This document shows positions 33,837-44,215 of a stretch of DNA of 64,000 nucleotides, piece by piece (position 1 is the first letter of the stretch; each line of letters starts with the position of its first letter). The translations under genes and the position numbers were made by a program. The notes under the pieces were generated by a model. The model did not search any database, was not told the origin of the DNA, and saw nothing but the letters and a program-made list of their open reading frames with translations. The stretch comes from Lasiodiplodia sp. COLG20 (lineage: Eukaryota; Ascomycota; Dothideomycetes; Botryosphaeriales; Botryosphaeriaceae), in the NCBI GenBank assembly GCA_009801085.1, contig VNWV01000008.1, positions 1,426,001 through 1,490,000 on the forward strand, given 5' to 3'.

Positions 33837-35270
33837 CTACTGGCCAATGTGCCGCATGGTCTCCTTCCCAGCTCCGTCTGTGGAGAATATCTTCCACTCG
33901 AAATAACCTACGAAATAAATGCATACCAGCGGGCTCAGAAAGGAGGTGAAAACACCAACGAACACCAACAACAGTACGAGACCTCGCCGCACAAGGCGTG
34001 TTGCTAATCGTGGCTTCTGGCCGTTCTCCATAGCCTGGTTCAGCTCTCTCTGGCATTCCTTCTCGTCATCTGGTGCCGGCTGTAACCCGACTTTCCAGAA
34101 GTAATTGATCCGTTGCTTAAAGTACTTGAGTTTCTTCTTGCGATCCGTCCGGATGTTCGGCCAGCTTGACAGGACGATCAGGGCCAGGCCCGACAAGGAA
34201 GAGAAAAAGACCAGTATGTACAGGGCCAGGAAGGTGTTTCCCGTGCCCCGGACGTTCCGGACGGCGCCGTAGCGGGTGCGCACGAAGATGTCGGAAGGGT
34301 CTCTGTAGGGCCACGAGTCGATCTCGAAGCACGGATACAGACAGGCCTGAGGGAAGTGGATGGTTGAGTTCTTGAAGACAAACTTGTCGGCCACGATTCT
34401 GTTCCACCTGTACCGGTTGCGCGGGCTCCAGTGGCCGCTGAACTTGCTGTAGGCTCCCTGGAAGCTGTTCACGAGCGGGAGGTAGTCCTGTTGCGGTATG
34501 CTGGGGCAGAAACGCAGCTGCCACATGTACCAGAAGAGCGTGCGTTCTTCGTAGATGAGGGCGGCGATGGTGCCGATGAAGAGGAAGGCCCACCATATGT
34601 ACCTCAGCATTCGGATCTTCTTTCCGCGCATCGTTCCGAGCCACATGTGCAATGTCGGGTATAGTAGGAACGCTGAGCCCACGACGGCAAGGACGGGATC
34701 GGCGTCATGGTCGCGCACCATTGGGATCAGGGGCATCCAAAGGTGGTCGTTGAGCACCCTCGTTCCGTTTTGCATGACGTTGCTTCTGTTGTATGTGAGC
34801 CCTGTAGCGGTTTCGTATCTCCCGGTCCAGTTGCCCTCGACCTGGACGATTTCGTGCTTGTCTGAGTCGAAGAATCCATCGGGCGCCATGCGTTTCCATG
34901 CCGACACCAGTACAAGAGCGTGGATTGCTGTGGTTGAGCTGTAAGCCATGATGACCCCGACAATGGCTTCCTGAAACCAAATAAACCCTATGTCGATCCT
35001 GGTCCGCAAATATTCGAGCAACAGTGCCGCCAGAATGAAGACGTAGTAGATCAAACGAGGTGTTGCGGCGTATGTTCCCGACACCGGGTAGAAGCACTCG
35101 ACCCATTGAGTGGTGAAGTTCTGGTTTTCTCCAGTGAGATTGTTCCCTCTGATCCAGTCGTAGTTGAGGCTGCTGTGGTATGGAACTATGCCGATGAACT
35201 GTTCGGGCATGAAATGTAAGATTCCGGACGGATAAGGTTGACCATCTCCGTCGAACTCTCGAAACTCCAT
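33837..35270 (-). CDS. Fungal integral membrane protein, about six helices
   Basis: Intronless 477-aa protein with about six hydrophobic segments: near 76-92, 104-125, 196-217, 229-246, 350-372 and 433-458. N-glycosylation sequons (NLT, NFT, NWT, NRS, NGT, NST) fall in the two long loops, suggesting these are lumenal or extracellular. The loop between helices 5 and 6 is Lys/Arg/Glu-rich and probably cytosolic. The C-terminus ends soon after the last helix. I do not recognise a transporter or enzyme motif, and I know it only as the type of uncharacterised plasma-membrane protein found in moulds. The ATG at 35270 is the first in frame. Confidence 0.75.
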   Translation of the reverse strand: MEFREFDGDGQPYPSGILHFMPEQFIGIVPYHSSLNYDWIRGNNLTGENQNFTTQWVECFYPVSGTYAATPRLIYYVFILAALLLEYLRTRIDIGFIWFQEAIVGVIMAYSSTTAIHALVLVSAWKRMAPDGFFDSDKHEIVQVEGNWTGRYETATGLTYNRSNVMQNGTRVLNDHLWMPLIPMVRDHDADPVLAVVGSAFLLYPTLHMWLGTMRGKKIRMLRYIWWAFLFIGTIAALIYEERTLFWYMWQLRFCPSIPQQDYLPLVNSFQGAYSKFSGHWSPRNRYRWNRIVADKFVFKNSTIHFPQACLYPCFEIDSWPYRDPSDIFVRTRYGAVRNVRGTGNTFLALYILVFFSSLSGLALIVLSSWPNIRTDRKKKLKYFKQRINYFWKVGLQPAPDDEKECQRELNQAMENGQKPRLATRLVRRGLVLLLVFVGVFTSFLSPLVCIYFVGYFEWKIFSTDGAGKETMRHIGQ

Positions 35271-36172
35271 GGTTCAACTTGGTAGGTTGTTTGGAATATC
35301 GTGAAGAGGACAAACAGAGGTATATTTGAGATGGATAATGGTGGGACAATCATGTTATAGCCTTGGGCGTATAGTGAAACCAAATCGCCGATTTCCTTGT
35401 ACTATGTGATAGGGACTAACAGTCACAGATAATCATCTTCTCTGCCTGGTGACCGGACCTTTTCAGCTCTCTTGCAGATCATCAGTTCAGCTGCTGCAAC
35501 GCCAACTCCTATTGCAATCTTGCTTTGATCTCTAAGCAGACGCACCAGCCACTCACAGCGTGTTGTTCATTGTTCATCAGGTAGCGCTTACTCCCGCTGC
35601 AGATCTTTAAGCCGTCCTGCGAATCATTCGTGGGTGACCGCAGTGAGAGAGGAAGCTGACTACAACATCTTCAAGACATATGCTTATGTCGTACTACATT
35701 TAGGGCCGGGTTATACTCCGAATATGTTGCTTCACCTTCGCCTTACCAAAGCCCTCCTCCGCCTTCGCTTATATTGTTGCACAAGCCTACGGCTTTCTCG
35801 GTATTTTCTTATTCGCTATGCAGGCGCTATACAGGCGCTATACACCGCAGGATTCTGCAGGCTGACGTGTTCCCCTGCGAAGCGAGTATAGGGACCCCGC
35901 ATCAAGCGCAGCCGGTGGCGTGCAACAAAACGATGCTTTTTTCAAGTCGCTGAGCATTGTGAAAACTAGGGCGATCCTACTTTTTGACTTTGGATATTAT
36001 GTAATTCAAGGGAATTGCAGCCGAAGGCTAGCGTGAAGTTGTTTTCCTTTGTGTCAGATTTGTTATGGGCAGTTGAAGCAATTGTGGGAATGGCATCTGA
36101 ACATTGATATCAGATCTTTCGCGACGATTTCCAGAGTACTCTGCTTCCTTTCCTTTTGGCAAGACCATCTCT
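35271..36172. other. Intergenic with a possible degraded repeat
   Basis: Upstream of the membrane protein gene and downstream of the sulfatase. The stretch 35700-35900 has a different texture: a C/T-rich block, then the direct repeat caggcgctata at about 35821-35831 and 35832-35842, then purine-rich sequence. It could be a decayed transposable element. No coding frame with family features is seen. Confidence 0.35.
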
Positions 36173-37861
36173 TCACAATTCCCCATCGCCCCTGCCCAAA
36201 TATTGCTCGTACGGACTGGGCAAATCCACATCGGGGGCTCTCTGATCCTTGTACCACGGAATGACATCGGACGTCTCCATCATCCACTTCAGCACCGTCT
36301 CGCGCATCTTGGCGCGAACATGCTGGTAGTCCGGTTCGGCGGCCAGGTTGTTCAGCTCGTACGTGTCGTTGCGGCGGTAGTACAGCTCGTCTGCCTCGTA
36401 CAGCCTGTAGACGTAGGTCCACTCCTTGTCGCGGATGGCGACCGACTTGCCGACGAGGGCCGTGTCGTTGTGCTGCAGGGCGCTCTTGATGTCGTAAGGG
36501 AAAGGCCCCTGCTCGAGCAGCGGCTCCTCGTTGAGCAAGAAGCCGCCCTCGGTGTAAGCGTGCTCCTTGTGCGGCAGCACCTCGCCGCGGCCGGCGGCGT
36601 GGATGGCGTCGACGAGCGACTTGCCGAAGTGCATGTAGCTCTCGCCCACGCTGGCCAGCTGCAGCATGGTCGGCACCAGGTCGACCATCTCGGCCATCTC
36701 TTCGTACACGCTGCCCTGCGGCAGCCCCGCGCCGCCGATGACCAGCGGCTCGTGCGTCAGCTGCTCGTTCAGGCCCGACGGCCACTTCTCGATCAGCCCG
36801 TAGTCGCCCAGGAACTCGCCGTGGTCGGTGAAGAACATGGTCACGGTCGAGTTCCACAGGCCGTGCTGCTTGGTCGCGTTGACGACGCGCCCGAACTGCT
36901 CGTCCAGCCTCGAGATCATGCCGTAGTACGTCGCCTTGACCTCGCGCCACAGCTCGGGCGTCGCGCGGTCGAGGCCGTAGGCTTTGTTGATCGTGTCGAT
37001 GAAGCGGGGCTGGTAGCCACTCATTTGGTCACGTTCGATGGGTAGAGGCATCTCGCTGCGGTCGTACATGGAAAAGTACGGCTCCTCGACGGTGAAGGGA
37101 CAGTGCGGGAAGAGCAGCGGCAGGAAGAGCACCCAAGGCTTGTCCTGCGGCGGCCGCTCGAGCCACTGCAGCGCCCCGCGGACCATGACCTCGTCGTAGT
37201 CGAGCGCCTGCGTGGCGTTCCTCTCGCCCTTGTAGAAGACGCGGTTCAGGATGTCGTCCTTGTCCGACTGGTACGGCGGCGACGAGAACTCGGGCAGCGT
37301 CTGGCTGGTGAGGAAGCCGTACTCGTTCACGCTCAGCTCCGTGGCATTCGCGGCGTAGAAGTCGCCTCGTGGGGAGAGGTAGGCCACGTGGTAGCCGCTC
37401 TCCTTCAGCGACTTGAACAAGTTTGGCTCCCACGGCTTGAGCAGGTTCTCCAGCGTGCGGTGCCCGCTCACGTGAGGGTATTGGCCGGTGAAGATGCTGC
37501 AGCGAGACTGCGAGCATACCGAGGCCTGTGTGTAAGTGTTGGTGAAGCGAGTTCCCTCCCTGGCGAATGCATCGATGTTCGGCGTGTTAACCAGCTGCTT
37601 CCTCGTCAGCAGACAATCACTTTCTCCTCCATCAAGAATACTCACCTCGTTTCCAAAAATCCCGACCGAGTCGTACCGTAGCTGATCCGGCATGAAGAGT
37701 ATAAAATTCGGCTTCTCAATTGCCAATCCATTGGGCTTTGCCGGCTCTGTGTATGGATGATCAATCGAATAGTCTGGTTCATTATTAGGCGCTTGAGCTG
37801 TTGCCGAGCCCACAAGCAGGGCAGATAGCCATATCGCCTGGCCCTTCAATGAAGTGCGCAT
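36173..37861 (-). CDS. Secreted sulfatase
   Basis: Formylglycine-dependent sulfatase of the alkaline-phosphatase fold, expected to release sulfate from an organic ester. The chosen ATG at 37861 begins a clear signal peptide (about 25 residues, ending near SATAQA). The metal-site start PNFILFMPDQLRYDSVG follows. The active-site signature is CSQSRCSIFTG, with the Cys to be oxidised and the Arg in place; the usual C-x-P-x-R Pro is Gln, a variant found in one sulfatase branch. Downstream are GYHVAYLSPRGD and FFTDHGEFLGDYGL (metal Asp-His). A 51-nt in-frame intron probably occupies 37645-37595 (gtgagt, ctgac, cag), so the mature precursor is 545 rather than 562 aa. An upstream in-frame ATG at 37948 lacks a signal peptide. 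Confidence 0.88.
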   Translation of the reverse strand: MRTSLKGQAIWLSALLVGSATAQAPNNEPDYSIDHPYTEPAKPNGLAIEKPNFILFMPDQLRYDSVGIFGNEVSILDGGESDCLLTRKQLVNTPNIDAFAREGTRFTNTYTQASVCSQSRCSIFTGQYPHVSGHRTLENLLKPWEPNLFKSLKESGYHVAYLSPRGDFYAANATELSVNEYGFLTSQTLPEFSSPPYQSDKDDILNRVFYKGERNATQALDYDEVMVRGALQWLERPPQDKPWVLFLPLLFPHCPFTVEEPYFSMYDRSEMPLPIERDQMSGYQPRFIDTINKAYGLDRATPELWREVKATYYGMISRLDEQFGRVVNATKQHGLWNSTVTMFFTDHGEFLGDYGLIEKWPSGLNEQLTHEPLVIGGAGLPQGSVYEEMAEMVDLVPTMLQLASVGESYMHFGKSLVDAIHAAGRGEVLPHKEHAYTEGGFLLNEEPLLEQGPFPYDIKSALQHNDTALVGKSVAIRDKEWTYVYRLYEADELYYRRNDTYELNNLAAEPDYQHVRAKMRETVLKWMMETSDVIPWYKDQRAPDVDLPSPYEQYLGRGDGEL

Positions 37862-38506
37862 TGTTTTTTTCTCAATCGAAGCCGAGCTGATAGTCCTAAA
37901 CCTCGGTGAAGGCCGCCTTTTAAACCACCGACGTCGGCAATTCTTCAACTACGCCAAGACTCGACCGCCCCGCATCTTGCCTTCCGTGGTGTCGGGTCGG
38001 ATGTAAAATCTACAAGTGGTGTGGTGGGTGCGGGGTACTTTTCATCATAGGTCGGGATATGTGTCGGCGGTGAACCGATGGCGCCATCCGATCTGCAGCC
38101 GTATATACCAATACGGGCCAAATCAGATAGGCACAGAAGCCGCTAACGTGTTTTAATGAGCATATAGAAGGCCTTAAACGCGTTACTAAGACTTGGAACA
38201 GATACCTTGTCAACAACTAAAGTAGGCTCATAAGTCACATCATCTGGAAGTTAAATTCGACGTCTAAGCCTGGTCAACATCTTCCACAAAGGCAGAGCTT
38301 GCTCAATGGATGCGAAAGCAAATACCTACGAATGAATCGCCACTTCAAAGAGATAAGGTTTCGTCATCTCATGAGTAAAAACTCCTCGGCTGCTCCATAC
38401 TGAAAATGCATGAATAGGCTAAAAACATGGCTGATAGTAAAAACAACACAGGCCGTCTGCTGAAGGAAGGAGGGGAAGATAAAGACGTCAGTTCAGCTTC
38501 AAGCCT
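37862..38506. other. Intergenic
   Basis: 645 bp between the sulfatase start and the stop of the Rieske-fusion oxidoreductase on the same strand; contains the sulfatase promoter. No gene seen. Confidence 0.4.
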
Positions 38507-40174
38507 TCACAAGTCATCTTCCGGACTCAACCCCATCGTAGCCGGGCCATTGAGGCAGATACCTTCCTTGCTAAACCTACAACCGTGCACCGGGCAATCC
38601 CAGCTCTTCTCGGTGCGGTTCCAGCACACGACGCCGCTCGAACGCGGGCACAGCGCGCTGAAGCGGCGGACTTGACCCTTATCGTCCTTGTAAACGGCGA
38701 CAGGCTTCGAAGTCTTGGAATCCAGTACACCACCTTCACCCTTGCTGAGATCCCTGACGTCGTTGATGTCCGACTGTAGGAAACGTTTGTACTGCACATT
38801 GCTTTGGACGTCGTGGGCCAGCATATCCGGCAGGGCCTTCTCCGCGCTGACGATGCGCGAAGGATCGTACAGCTCAGCCCAAGGGTTGGACTTGCCATCG
38901 ATTTCGTCGGCGATAAGAAGGCCTGCGAGCACGCTGTGCGTCAGGCCGTCGCCGCTGTGGCCGGTGACGACGAAGGTACGCTTCTGGTGCGGGTTCTTGC
39001 CGATGAAGCCCATGCGATCGACCGGCTCCCAGATCTGGCCGCTCCAACTGTAGTCGACCGCGCCGGCCTTGGTGAAGCGCTCGCGGAACCACTGCTCCAG
39101 CTCCTGGAAGCGGCCCTCCGTCTCCTCCTGGCCCACTTTGTGGTCGCAGCCGCCCACGACGGCGTAGTCTTCCAACTCATCGCAAGGTGTGAGCCTCACA
39201 TACTTGTATGCGTCCGCCCGGTCATACAGGAGGCAGTCTTCCAGCAGGCCTTTCGGCACGCGAATGGCGATGCAGTACGTCCGGTAGTACTCCATCTCGG
39301 CGACGATGCTTAGCCTTTGCAGCGGCACAGCCGTCGCCTCAACGGCATACGCACACTTGACAATCGGGCCATCCAGGGTCGAAACCTGAACGGTCTTGTG
39401 GCTGTCGTCGCCAAGGACCTCGCCGCCGCTCTCCTCAATCGACGTCACCCGCGCGCCCGTGTAACAGCGAAAGTTCGACTGTCTCCTCAGCCACGCCAGC
39501 AAACCGACGACGTACTTGGTGGGATGGAAAGCCGCCTGGTTGCCAAACACCGCCCCGCCGCGCTGGTCCACGGCGCCGCCGTCCCAGCCCCTGATCGCAA
39601 GCTCATCGTCCCACGCCGCCTCCAAGCCCAGCGCCCTCGCCTTCTCCACCTCTTCCTTCAAGCCCTCCACCTCCCCCTCATATCCCTCCTCGCCCCGTGC
39701 GTGCTGCGAAACCACGTAAGCAGGCAGCCGCCTGTACTCGCAGTCGATGCCCAGCGTGCCCGCCACCTCGCCGACGCGCCGCACCGCCCACACGCGACTC
39801 TCTGCTGCTGCCGCCGCGCGCGCGCCCTCGTTCAACCTCCCGTCGTCCAGCACGCTGGTCAGGTGCCCGCTGGTGCGGCCCGTCTCGCCCGCCGCCACGT
39901 CGCGCGCCTCGACCAGTACCACGTCGTGCCCGCGGTGCACGAGCTCGTACGCCGCCGACACGCCCGCCATGCCCGCCCCGACGACGCACACGTCCGCCTC
40001 GACCACGTCATCTTTGGGGGCGCTGAGCCGGGCGCCCAAGAAGTCCGGGTACGCCGAGTACGGCAGCGCGTGCGTCCACACCGCGTCCGTCTCGCCCGTC
40101 GTGCGCAGCGCCTTGTTGGCCGGCTGCGACGAGGCCGTGAGGTAGCGGGCGCAGGGAGGCCGGGTGAGGTCCAT
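38507..40174 (-). CDS. FAD-dependent oxidoreductase fused to a Rieske-like domain
   Basis: Intronless 555-aa protein. The N-terminal two thirds is a DAO-type amine/amino-acid oxidoreductase: dinucleotide-binding VCVVGAGMAGVSAAYEL (about 48-64), GETGRTSGHL, and a C-terminal FAD motif VVTGHSGDGLTHS. The last 90 residues match a Rieske [2Fe-2S] domain as in bacterial and mould fusions. However, the first ligand motif C-x-H is C-P-R (ALCPRSSG), while the second (CPVHG) is intact, so a normal cluster is doubtful. Start chosen at 40174; the frame is open to 40360 but that part is a T20 tract read as poly-Lys plus an Asp run, more like 5' leader. Substrate unknown; likely cytosolic. Confidence 0.87.
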   Translation of the reverse strand: MDLTRPPCARYLTASSQPANKALRTTGETDAVWTHALPYSAYPDFLGARLSAPKDDVVEADVCVVGAGMAGVSAAYELVHRGHDVVLVEARDVAAGETGRTSGHLTSVLDDGRLNEGARAAAAAESRVWAVRRVGEVAGTLGIDCEYRRLPAYVVSQHARGEEGYEGEVEGLKEEVEKARALGLEAAWDDELAIRGWDGGAVDQRGGAVFGNQAAFHPTKYVVGLLAWLRRQSNFRCYTGARVTSIEESGGEVLGDDSHKTVQVSTLDGPIVKCAYAVEATAVPLQRLSIVAEMEYYRTYCIAIRVPKGLLEDCLLYDRADAYKYVRLTPCDELEDYAVVGGCDHKVGQEETEGRFQELEQWFRERFTKAGAVDYSWSGQIWEPVDRMGFIGKNPHQKRTFVVTGHSGDGLTHSVLAGLLIADEIDGKSNPWAELYDPSRIVSAEKALPDMLAHDVQSNVQYKRFLQSDINDVRDLSKGEGGVLDSKTSKPVAVYKDDKGQVRRFSALCPRSSGVVCWNRTEKSWDCPVHGCRFSKEGICLNGPATMGLSPEDDL

Positions 40175-41076
40175 ATCGTCGTCGTCGTCGTTGCCGAAGT
40201 TTTTTTTTTTTTTTTTTTTCGGGGTCAGGGTCTGTAGATGGCAGCAGTGGCGAGGTATGGAGGCGTATGTTCGTGGAAAGTTGTTTTGAAGAATGATTGT
40301 TGCCCAGCTGCTGCTGTCCTGAATGTTGGATAATAAATACTGCGAGTGAATCATCTCCATGTCGTATCTTGCTTATGACCATGCAGAGCGTTGAGCCTAT
40401 CAGAATCCGAGATTCAAAGCCATATCGAAGGTTGTGGTTCCTTCTCTTTCTTCTCGCTCGATCGTCCCGCCAATAGCATTGTTCTCTTCATGCTTGTCCG
40501 CACAAATTCGGCAGGCGCGGCATGACCTGCAGCAGCCCATAACGACATGCGAGCATCATTGTTGATGCTCCATTGCGGCGTGTGGATCAATGCACTGGCA
40601 AATCGTAAGGATTACGTATGCCGTGGCTCACCGTAACACAAGAATCATATTTCCATTTGCGACTGGTCGGAATCGCCCCCAAATCCCTATGCTACGTCGG
40701 TAATTTTAGGAAGCATGTGGTTTTCGGGGTTCCCGGACCTCAGCAGGCTATCCCACGCTGTCAGTCTCACACCAGTCATTGAGAGGAACGACTATCAGGA
40801 AAGCACGTACCGCCCGGTTCCAGGGACATTTACGAGAGATTAAGCCTATCAAAACATGCATCCTTTTAGTTTCTGTTTCTTGACCCTGCTATGCCTGCAG
40901 TTCACGAGGTAACCCCGAGTTTAATCCTGTTTGATCCCAGCGATGCCTCGATTAGTCCGCTACCTTTTTTTCCCTTTCAGTTGTGCTGGAGAGCGTGCGA
41001 GAGCGACTGGGCCATCCCTAACCTTAAAAACTTCGAGAACAGGACCGAGAAAAGCAAAAGTAAGCAGCTGCTAAAC
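40175..41076. other. Intergenic with T20 tract
   Basis: Upstream of the oxidoreductase and downstream of CDC9. A homopolymer of 20 T at 40200-40219 lies 26 bp from the start codon and could act as a nucleosome-excluding poly(dA:dT) tract. No gene seen. Confidence 0.45.
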
Positions 41077-44000
41077 TTAGTACTCAAAGTTATCGTCAAC
41101 ACTAGGGCCCTTGTTCTTCGTTACTGCCTCCTGCTTCCTGTACATCTCCGCAACCTGCCTTGCACTGGTTGCTTGGTCGGGCTTCTTATCATCGCGCTGG
41201 TGGATGAATCGCGGGAACCGCAGACTGACACCCTTGCCGACACCCAACGCATCCATAGCCGCCATATACCTGGGGCTGAGGGTAAGATCTGCCGTCTTCA
41301 CCTCCCAGACAAACTTCGGTTCGAACCACACATCCGGCTGGTCCTTGTTGCCCTGTGAGTGCGAGTAAAACGGCTTGGGGCGGTCAATGACGATCGGGGA
41401 CAGCTGCGCGTGAAGGTTTGCTAAAACTTCATCCGAGAATCCAGTACCAATGTTGCAGACGGTTTCGTACGTTTCGTTAGACGAGTTGTAGCACGCAAGC
41501 AGGAAGGCGCCGTAGACAGAAGTGCGCTTGCCCTTGCCGTAGTAAGCTCCAAGCACCACCAGATCAAGACTGTCGCCCACGCCTGAGAGGTAGTCTTTCT
41601 TGACTTTGAGCCAGTTCTGCGAGCGCTTCGAGGGCTCGTAGCTACTCACAGGCCCATCGAGCATCTTGACCATCAGCCCTTCGCAAGACGCCTTCATAGA
41701 CTTGTCAAGGAGATCCTGGATCTCGTCGAGCTCATTGGTGTCGCCGAACTGAGCGAATGCAAACTCGCCCTCGACGGGAGCGAACGATGCGTGCAGGAGG
41801 TCACGACGCTCACGGAAAGGCTTGTTGACGAGGGCTTCTCCGTTGAGGTAGAGGAGGTCGAATGCGAAGACACAGACCTTGACCTTAACGTCCTCGACTT
41901 TGACATCCTTCCTCTTTCGCGTCATCAGCGTCTGGAACGGCAGGACCTTCTTCTCATCGACATCCCACCCAACGGTCTCACAGTCAAGGACAAAGCTCTC
42001 CGTTCCCTCCTTGACCCATGACGGCAGCTTCGCAAGGATGTCCGGATACTTCTTGGAAAGGTCTTCCGAGTTGCGCGAGAAAATGTTCGAGACTCCCTTG
42101 TCCGTCTTTCCTGCGCTCGGAGCTTCCGTTGCATAGTCTTGGGCGGCGTCGTGCGAGACAAAGTGGATCTGGGCGCGTTCGCCGTCGTATTTGTATTCGC
42201 ACGTAAAGTGCTTGCCTTCGAACCTATCCAAGACCTCGGTGATTGATTTGGTTGGTTTGGCAAGCATAGGCTTGAGTGGCACGCCCGGCTGAAGCTTGCA
42301 ATGCTCCCTCAAATTGGAAAGACCGTGCTCGAGCATGGCGGGGACGATGACCTCGTAACTTGGCAACTCACTGCGATACTGTTAGATCAAGACGTGGATG
42401 GGAATAATGTACGACTGACCTGTACACCGACTTCAGGGTTCTCTCTCCCTTGGCCAGCTGCTCAGTGTTGGGGATCTTCTTGCCGCTGGGGTCTAATTCA
42501 TAGGCGACCATGGCATGTGCCAACGACACCAGGACGGACTTGTCCGCCAGACCCAACCGCAGCTTGCCTTCGAGCATTCTCACAATGAACTTAGCCTCGC
42601 TAGCACCGCCCTTATCCTTGTAAATGTCGACACCCTTGCCCTTTCCAGTAAGATGAGCGTCAGATGCAGATAGAAGCTTCTTGATGCCAGCAACCTTGCG
42701 ACCCTGGGAGCCTTGACCTTCTATCGTTGCAATATCCATTAGACCTTTGTGGACACCACGTACGGTCAGAGGCTTCGGCTTGAACATGGTGGGTTGATTG
42801 GACCTGCTTTTGGCTGCGACCAGGCCAAGATCACCGATTTCTTTCTGATCTGCTTTAATGACGGCCAGACTTCGACCAGTTGTCTCGCCGATAGACTTCA
42901 TGATGAGTGATTCTCCGATGCCGAGCTCGATGCCAGCGTAATCGGCTGCAAGCTTGTTGACCATGAGCAGCACTGTCGGAAGCAGGTCATCGGGTGTCAG
43001 CCGTAGCACCTGACGGAAGAACTTGGCGCAGTATGCTGAGATTTCCAAACGCTTGGTTGTCATCTCAATTTTCGAGAAGGCGGCGCAGAGTGCAGCATAC
43101 GGCACTGGTTCTCCTGCCTTCCAGTCTGGATATAGCTCTTCGCCACTGCCCTTCAGGGTAGACTGGACCTTTTCTCTGGCCTTAGCAGCCTTAGAGGCAG
43201 CTGCGGGGGTTTCATCCTCAGAAGAAACAACTTCTTCATCTTCCTTCTCGGACTCAGCAGAAGACGCATCGGCTTCAACGTCTTTGGTTGTAGCCTTCGG
43301 CGGTGACGCTGCCCGCTTGGTCGACTTTGTCTCGGCGTCCTCGTTGTTAACCTTGGATCCTTCCTGCTTCGATTTGGCCTTGGTCTTCTTCGGGGAAGGT
43401 GGCTGTTCATTCGCTTCCTCATCGGCCTCTTCGCGCTTCACCTTCGTCTTGGTGATCTTCTTCTGTGGCTTGGACGGTGCCTCCGAAGATGAATCCGACT
43501 TCCGGGATTGGCGCGCCTTCTTTGCATTGCGCTTGTTGGGGACAGGCGCGTCGTCTTCCTCGTCGCTTTCTTCGCGTGCTCGTTTCTTCGAATCTGTCCA
43601 CGTCAGTGGCCGGACACCAGAGTACCCTTTTGTTGCACCGAGCGAGTGACGGATTATGAAGGATGCCTTCGAGGTTTCATCGCAACCCGGATGGTAGGCC
43701 ACACGATACGCGACCTCCAACGCCGGATGGCCGCTGAGTTGGTGCAGCTGACGGAGTTGGCGAACCACATCCATGGCAACAGTGTTGGAAAGGGTTGAAG
43801 AGTTGGGTGGCAAGTTGACGGCGAAGGGGGAATAACTCACGAGCACTGTCTGAGTCGGTTGCCGCAGCATCCTCTTCCGGCTTGACCTCATCCTCCATCT
43901 CCACATCCTCATCTTTTACAGACGCACCACGGCTGTCCCTGTGTTCTTCGACATCGTTCTCCTTTTTTACAGTATCGTCCTTCTTCTTCTCCTCCTTCTT

Positions 44001-44215
44001 CGATTTCGTCGATGCAGCATTCGCCTTGGTGGAGAAGGACAGCTTCGTCTGCTGGGGAGGCGGGCCGTCTCCGCTGGACTTTCCGAAGAACTTGCTGCAC
44101 CAGAATCAGCAATTGGTCGGGGATGGAAGAACAACGTTAGGGGTGGCGGGATCGCGCACCCCAGAGTCATCTGCTTGGGCTTGACATACCCCAAGGTCGC
44201 CTGCTTCGGGGCCAT
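41077..44215 (-). CDS. CDC9: DNA ligase I
   Basis: ATP-dependent replicative ligase that seals Okazaki fragments; 915 aa. Exons are 44215-44190, 44094-43841, 43593-42420 and 42370-41077. The spliced N-terminus MAPKQATLGKFFGK holds a PCNA-interacting box (QATLGKFF) divided by intron 1. A long acidic/basic disordered segment with nuclear-localisation-like KKR clusters follows (about 60-215), then the alpha-helical DNA-binding domain. The catalytic Lys is K545 in EYKYDGERAQ. Later motifs include SFVLDCE and EGLMVKML, and the OB-fold part ends SLRFPRFI. Intron 2 (247 nt) is long for this window and partly open in frame, so an extra exon there cannot be excluded. The family identity is certain. 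Confidence 0.95.

Noticed and set aside
36104..37045. 313-codon plus-strand frame over the sulfatase
   Set aside because: Antisense shadow; the sulfatase signatures are on the minus strand.
39317..40237. 306-codon plus-strand frame over the FAD oxidoreductase
   Set aside because: Antisense shadow, His/Arg/Ala-rich, no motif.
40175..40360. N-terminal extension of the FAD oxidoreductase
   Set aside because: It would encode a poly-Lys run from a T20 tract and an Asp run directly before the better start; more likely 5' leader.
43594..43840. Extra coding exon within DNA ligase I intron 2
   Set aside because: The stretch is open in frame, but no pair of splice sites was clearly better than removal of the whole 247 nt; noted as a possibility.
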